From Methanoculleus marisnigri (GTDB lineage: Archaea > Halobacteriota > Methanomicrobia > Methanomicrobiales > Methanoculleaceae), in the NCBI GenBank assembly GCA_002503885.1, contig DASQ01000133.1, positions 1 through 10,232 on the forward strand: a stretch of DNA of 10,232 nt, given 5' to 3'. The notes beneath the pieces were generated by a model. The model worked only from the letters and a program-made list of their open reading frames with translations, searched no databases and was not told the DNA's origin. Below, one piece after another: positions 6,948 through 10,232 of the stretch (its first letter is position 1; the number at the start of each line of letters is the position of its first letter). Position numbers and translations under genes: made by a program.

Positions 6948-7973
6948 TCACTCGATCCTGTACCGCAGGAGTGCTGCAGCGCCGCCGATTGCCGCGAGAC
7001 GTTCTCCAGGCTCGAACTCGGTGCTCAGCACCACGACCGATGCGTTGACGCGCTCGGCCTCCCTGATGACGTTCGTAGCCCCCTCGTCCCGGAGCAGGGT
7101 ATCGGAGACGAGCACCGTCTCCGCCGCACCGTAAGCAATTGCCTTCCTGACCTCGTCGAGACCGTAGGCGACAGCGCCCCCGGCAGCGACCCGGTGCAGG
7201 ACTTCGTCCATCAGCCTGACCTCGCGTGCGAGGTGGAGGTCGCCGAGGAGCCGATCGAGGACCCCCTGCCCGATGACCTCCTGCACGGCCCCCCGCCCGA
7301 TACGCCGCGTCTCGACGACGAGCATACGCTCTGCGAGGTCGGACGCACGGGCTTTCACGTAATTCGCAAAATCGTCCTTCACGAACCCCGGGCCCGCGAC
7401 GACCAGGGGGCCGGTGACCGCGGCCAGCACCTCAAGCGTCTTCTCGAAGAGCACCGACCGGGTGCCGGTATCAGTACCCTTGCTGCTCCCGGCCGCAACA
7501 GTCGTCACCCACTCAGGGCCGAACTGGCGCAGGCGGTAGACCTGCGCCTCCCCCTCCTCGACGCTCACGACGTGGACCACGCCGTATGCAGAGGCATCGA
7601 CGGCCCGGTGTATCCGTTCGCAGTCGACGGACCGCCACTGTTTGATGACCGAGATCTCGAACCCCGCCTCCACGTTCAAGGTGTGGTGCGCGGTGACGTC
7701 CACTCCGCTCTCAATGATCCCGGCGATACGGAGGCGGTTCGTGTGCTGGTGGAACTCCACCTTCTCGACCCGGATCCCGAGCCGGACCGGCCGCTTCTCC
7801 ACCTTCTCCGGCCGGAGCTTATCGGTTGCCGCCTCCACGCTCCGGAAGGTCGTCGCAAAGACGAGATCCCCCGGCCCGACCAGGTGGGAGAGATGCCAGA
7901 TGTCGTCGAGCGTCTCCGGGAAGAGGCGTATCTCGCCGAACTTCCCCCGCATCTCCCGAACTTCAGCCTTCAT
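6948..7973 (-). CDS. pelA: Pelota (aPelota/Dom34), stalled-ribosome rescue factor
   Basis: Pelota is an eRF1 paralogue that enters the empty A site of stalled ribosomes with an EF1A-type GTPase and, together with ABCE1, dissociates them. The 341-residue product fits the three-domain plan. There is an Sm-like N-terminal domain (~1-125, MKAEVREMRGKFGEIRL then LFPETLDDIWHLSHLV). A central domain has the family segment GPGFVKDDF starting at Gly194. The C-terminal eRF1_3-type domain ends with the typical EPGERLAAIGGAAALLRYRIE-like tail. There is no GGQ motif, as expected for Pelota and unlike the peptide-releasing eRF1. The ATG at 7973 is chosen because homologues begin here and because it overlaps the rqcH stop as ATGA. 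An in-frame extension to 8054 lies inside rqcH and has no family similarity. No Shine-Dalgarno sequence precedes the ATG, which supports translational coupling to rqcH. Confidence 0.96.
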   Translation of the reverse strand: MKAEVREMRGKFGEIRLFPETLDDIWHLSHLVGPGDLVFATTFRSVEAATDKLRPEKVEKRPVRLGIRVEKVEFHQHTNRLRIAGIIESGVDVTAHHTLNVEAGFEISVIKQWRSVDCERIHRAVDASAYGVVHVVSVEEGEAQVYRLRQFGPEWVTTVAAGSSKGTDTGTRSVLFEKTLEVLAAVTGPLVVAGPGFVKDDFANYVKARASDLAERMLVVETRRIGRGAVQEVIGQGVLDRLLGDLHLAREVRLMDEVLHRVAAGGAVAYGLDEVRKAIAYGAAETVLVSDTLLRDEGATNVIREAERVNASVVVLSTEFEPGERLAAIGGAAALLRYRIE

Positions 7974-9868
7974 GGTTCTACGATATCGGAGCCTCCCGGC
8001 GGGACGAATGCGGCGACCGTCTCGGTGTTCAGGGCGTTCTTGAGCCCTTTCCACTCGTCTTCCGAGAGTTTATCCCTGAGTCCCCGGACAACCTTCTTTG
8101 CGGTGTCGTTCGGCTCGAACTGCCCCGGACGAAGCTCCAGCCATACTTTCGCACGCCCGGTGACGGCCCCGGGCGGGCCGCCGATGACGGCGACCTCGGG
8201 CGCCATCGCAAGACCGATCGCCACCCCGAGGGGGACGTTCTTAAAGTACTGCCGCTCTCCCCGGACGATGAAGGCGCCCCGGGCCACATACTCGCCGGAC
8301 TCGGGCGTCTTGCTCACCTGGTCGGGGCGGGCGGCGTAGACGTCCGCTGTGAAGTGCCCGGCCTTCCAGGCGTTGGAGTAGGATGCGGCGAACTGCACGG
8401 CCTCGTCAAGATGTTCGGTAGCGCCTTTCACGATGACGACGCTCCCGCCGTGGACGTCGGCGTGGACGAAGAGATCCCCGCCCTCCATGTATTTCTTGAC
8501 GAGTTCCTCGTTCTGGGAGGCGTCCCGGCCGCCGATGACGAGGGTCCCGTCGGTGGTGGTGAACCAGCGGAACCGGTGGTACCACCGCTTCTTTAAGAGG
8601 GCAAGGTTCTGTTTATGCCGGGGCTTCTCGGGGACCATCCGCTCCATTGCCGCGAGTGCGCCCGTCTTCTTCTTCTTAAACTTCTTGATCAGGTCGTAGT
8701 AGCGGCCGAGGTTCTGCTCCATCGTCTCGTGGACGTAGACCTTCACCCGCTCCTCTTCAAGACCGAGTTCCACCGCCGCCTCGGCAGGGTGGACCGCACG
8801 GACCATCTTTGCCGTTGGGTTCTCACCGTTCGATTTGAGGATCTGCTCGATCTCCTGCCACGAGCGGCTTTTGCTCGCCTCGTCGAGCGTCGTTAAGATC
8901 CCGGCAACGGGCGTGTAGTTCTCGTAGAGCACCTCCACAACCCGCTCGTACCGCTCGATCTTCTTCTCAAACCCCTTGATCGCCTCCGCCTGGCGCCGGC
9001 GGATCACCTCTGCCTGGGACAGGCGGGGTTTTTCGGCCGCGGTCTCCTCCTTTTGACCCGTCACCTTCGGGTAGAACGCATCCAGGGCCTCGCTGAAGGT
9101 CGCAAACCGCTCGCGAACCTCTTCACCGGCAAGCACCACCGGCCAGCACCCGGACGGCGTTGTCACCGGCTCCCGGCGCCTCCCGACGTCGGCCATCAGA
9201 CGCTCGAAAGCTGCCCGGATCGCCTCCGCGTCCACCTCTGTGGCGGCGGCGCCCTTATCGACGCCTGCCATCCGGCAGACCTCTTCGGCATACGCGCCGC
9301 CGAGCATGCACCCGACGGCAAGCGTCCGGACGATGTCGCGGTCGGACTCCGCGAGCATCTTCTGGAACTCAACGGGAGGGAGCGCCGAGCAGTCGGTCCC
9401 CTCGAAGGGGTAGACCACGCCGGGAATAACCTCCCGGGTCTTGAACCGGTGGTGCCAGAGGGGCTTGATGATCGTATACTCTTCGTTGCAGAGGATCGTG
9501 TTCCCCTCATCGAAGAGTTCGAAGATGAGGTGATAGGTCGTATCCCTCTTGCCGATATCGATGCTCATGGTGCGCTCGAGCCCGAGCTGGCGGATGCTGA
9601 GCACTTTCCCGCCGTCGAGATGCTTCCGGAGCAGCATCGCATAATTCGGCGGGTTCTTTGGGGGCGTGGGAAACTCTGCGGTGAAGTGGGCACGTCGTCC
9701 CATCTCCACGAGCAGCAGGTATTTTGCCCGGTCTTCCCCGTTTAACCTGATACCGAGGGTCTTCGCGTCGAACTGGTAGATCTTGCCGATCCAGAGCGGA
9801 AGGCGATCGGCAGCCTCCGCCACCAGCGCCCGAAGATCGACCCCGCTCATTCCCTGTAGTGTCGCCAT
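7970..9868 (-). CDS. rqcH: RqcH/NEMF/Rqc2-family (NFACT) ribosome quality-control protein
   Basis: This 632-residue protein belongs to the NFACT family (bacterial RqcH, yeast Rqc2/Tae2, human NEMF). These bind the large ribosomal subunit with its obstructed peptidyl-tRNA; RqcH and Rqc2 also direct C-terminal tailing. It has an NFACT-N domain (~1-200, IGKIYQFDAKTLGIRL, LLRKHLDGGKVLSIRQ), a helix-hairpin-helix-like middle, a long charged coiled-coil region (~280-425), and an NFACT-R/DUF814 domain from ~430 (FRWFTTTDGTLVIGGRDASQ, FVHADVHGG, DQVSKTPESGEY). A short C-terminal domain ends FVPPGGSDIVEP. At the position of the functional Asp-Arg pair the protein has Glu98-Arg99. The ATG at 9868 (MATLQGMSGVDL) is preferred; Met7 (9850) is an alternative. 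The open frame extends upstream to 10027 but without family similarity. Neither start has a clear ribosome binding site. Coupling to pelota implies a joint rescue function. Confidence 0.95.
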   Translation of the reverse strand: MATLQGMSGVDLRALVAEAADRLPLWIGKIYQFDAKTLGIRLNGEDRAKYLLLVEMGRRAHFTAEFPTPPKNPPNYAMLLRKHLDGGKVLSIRQLGLERTMSIDIGKRDTTYHLIFELFDEGNTILCNEEYTIIKPLWHHRFKTREVIPGVVYPFEGTDCSALPPVEFQKMLAESDRDIVRTLAVGCMLGGAYAEEVCRMAGVDKGAAATEVDAEAIRAAFERLMADVGRRREPVTTPSGCWPVVLAGEEVRERFATFSEALDAFYPKVTGQKEETAAEKPRLSQAEVIRRRQAEAIKGFEKKIERYERVVEVLYENYTPVAGILTTLDEASKSRSWQEIEQILKSNGENPTAKMVRAVHPAEAAVELGLEEERVKVYVHETMEQNLGRYYDLIKKFKKKKTGALAAMERMVPEKPRHKQNLALLKKRWYHRFRWFTTTDGTLVIGGRDASQNEELVKKYMEGGDLFVHADVHGGSVVIVKGATEHLDEAVQFAASYSNAWKAGHFTADVYAARPDQVSKTPESGEYVARGAFIVRGERQYFKNVPLGVAIGLAMAPEVAVIGGPPGAVTGRAKVWLELRPGQFEPNDTAKKVVRGLRDKLSEDEWKGLKNALNTETVAAFVPPGGSDIVEP

Positions 9869-10030
9869 TGATTCCAGAATACATTCGGCCCGGTACCTAA
9901 AGAAGGGTACTGCCGGCATGAAACCCTGGTTTTGCCGGGAATTGGATGGGTGCGCTGTGCCTGAGGGGTCGGCGAAGAGGTGATCGCTGCACTCGATAAC
10001 CTGCAGAAAGCCCTCCAGAGGTCTCACGAC

Positions 10031-10077
10031 CCTTCAGTCGCACCCTGCACCTATCGGTTTGAGCACTGAAGGTGCGC
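10031..10077. repeat. Overlapping inverted-repeat arms with alternative pairings
   Basis: CCTTCAGT (10031-10038) is perfectly complementary to ACTGAAGG (10065-10072). The adjacent CGCACC (10039-10044) is perfectly complementary to GGTGCG (10071-10076), and GCACCT (10047-10052) to AGGTGC (10070-10075). The three left arms therefore compete for one right arm, so only one stem can form at a time. This is seen directly; any regulatory role is inference. Confidence 0.55.
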
Positions 10078-10209
10078 TTTGCGGGGACAAAACAGTCGGA
10101 AGCGATGACAAAGACCCGTATACTGGACCATGGGGATATCGCCCCCCGGGGAGGGGCTAACGGGGAGTGCGACGTCCGCCATGAACGGAGCTCGACCACC
10201 GGCAGGTGG

Positions 10210-10232
10210 GGAGGGGGGAGCATCCCCCCTCC
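10210..10232. repeat. Perfect G/C-rich hairpin at the window edge
   Basis: GGAGGGGGGA (10210-10219) and TCCCCCCTCC (10223-10232) are exact reverse complements separated by the three bases GCA. Ten base pairs with a three-base loop is a very stable structure in DNA or RNA. The stem may continue past the window end, since the left side is preceded by more G. It could be a terminator, a repeat-element end or a structured non-coding RNA; nothing here decides between them. Confidence 0.7.

Larger units (their letters stand above)
9869..10232. other. Gene-free stretch upstream of rqcH
   Basis: No open frame in these 364 bases shows protein-family features. The part next to rqcH should contain its promoter. 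The best TATA-like sequence I can find is the weak CTTCTTTAGG on the - strand (9896-9905), about 30 bases ahead of the ATG, which would imply an almost leaderless mRNA. From about 10030 onward the sequence is rich in inverted repeats and then in C and G runs (10141-10157, 10206-10232). This suggests a structured non-coding element or dispersed repeat rather than coding DNA. The gene to the right is not visible. Confidence 0.5.

Noticed and set aside
7974..8054. 27-codon N-terminal extension of pelota
   Set aside because: It is Arg-rich shadow sequence within rqcH. The Pelota N-terminus is clear at MKAEVREM, with an ATGA overlap.
7194..8339. 381-codon open frame on the + strand across pelota and rqcH
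   Set aside because: It spans two well-identified genes on the opposite strand and shows no recognisable domain.
9869..10027. 53-codon N-terminal extension of rqcH
   Set aside because: NFACT proteins begin close to MSxxDL. The extension is Cys/Pro/Ser-rich without similarity, and the extra codons run into the repeat region.
9965..10069. Short + strand frame reading VIAALDNLQKALQR near its GTG
   Set aside because: The helix-like stretch is suggestive of a small protein or gene remnant, but it has only 29 codons from GTG, its end lies in the inverted repeat, and there is no supporting similarity.
9897..10223. 108-codon open frame on the - strand upstream of rqcH
   Set aside because: It has no domain, is rich in Arg/Ser/Pro, overlaps inverted repeats and the rqcH promoter region, and has no ribosome binding site.

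Overview
The window most likely comes from a methanogenic archaeon of the Methanomicrobiales, possibly a Methanoculleus-like genome. ABCE1, Pelota, an archaeal NFACT/RqcH protein and an EMC6-like membrane protein all mark it as archaeal. The Bacillus/Thermotoga-type chemotaxis set (CheA-CheC-CheD with CheB) and the high G+C content fit a motile euryarchaeon. The genus is an inference from overall resemblance, not a database result.

Positions 1-4581 (+ strand) are the end of a chemotaxis operon: the 3' part of cheB, then complete cheA, cheC and cheD, with overlaps or gaps of at most 17 bases. The last gene overlaps cheD by 16 bases. It encodes a secreted protein predicted to fold as a beta-propeller of the two-component-regulator-propeller type, an unexpected partner for cytoplasmic adaptation enzymes. 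A short A/T-poor gap (4582-4666) separates this operon from genes converging from the right.

Positions 4667-9868 (- strand, read right to left) form a translation quality-control locus: rqcH (NFACT family, ribosome-associated quality control), pelota (ribosome rescue; its ATG overlaps the rqcH stop as ATGA), a 139-base spacer with a candidate promoter and a hairpin, a three-helix EMC6-like membrane protein, and ABCE1/Rli1 (ribosome recycling ATPase) only 6 bases further on. Pelota and ABCE1 act together to split stalled ribosomes. RqcH-family proteins act on the large subunit that still carries the nascent chain. The locus therefore groups successive steps of one pathway, with a membrane insertase-type subunit placed between them.

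Positions 9869-10232 contain no gene I can support. This stretch carries a set of mutually exclusive inverted-repeat arms (10031-10077), G/C-rich low-complexity sequence, and a perfect 10-bp stem with a 3-base loop that ends exactly at the window edge.
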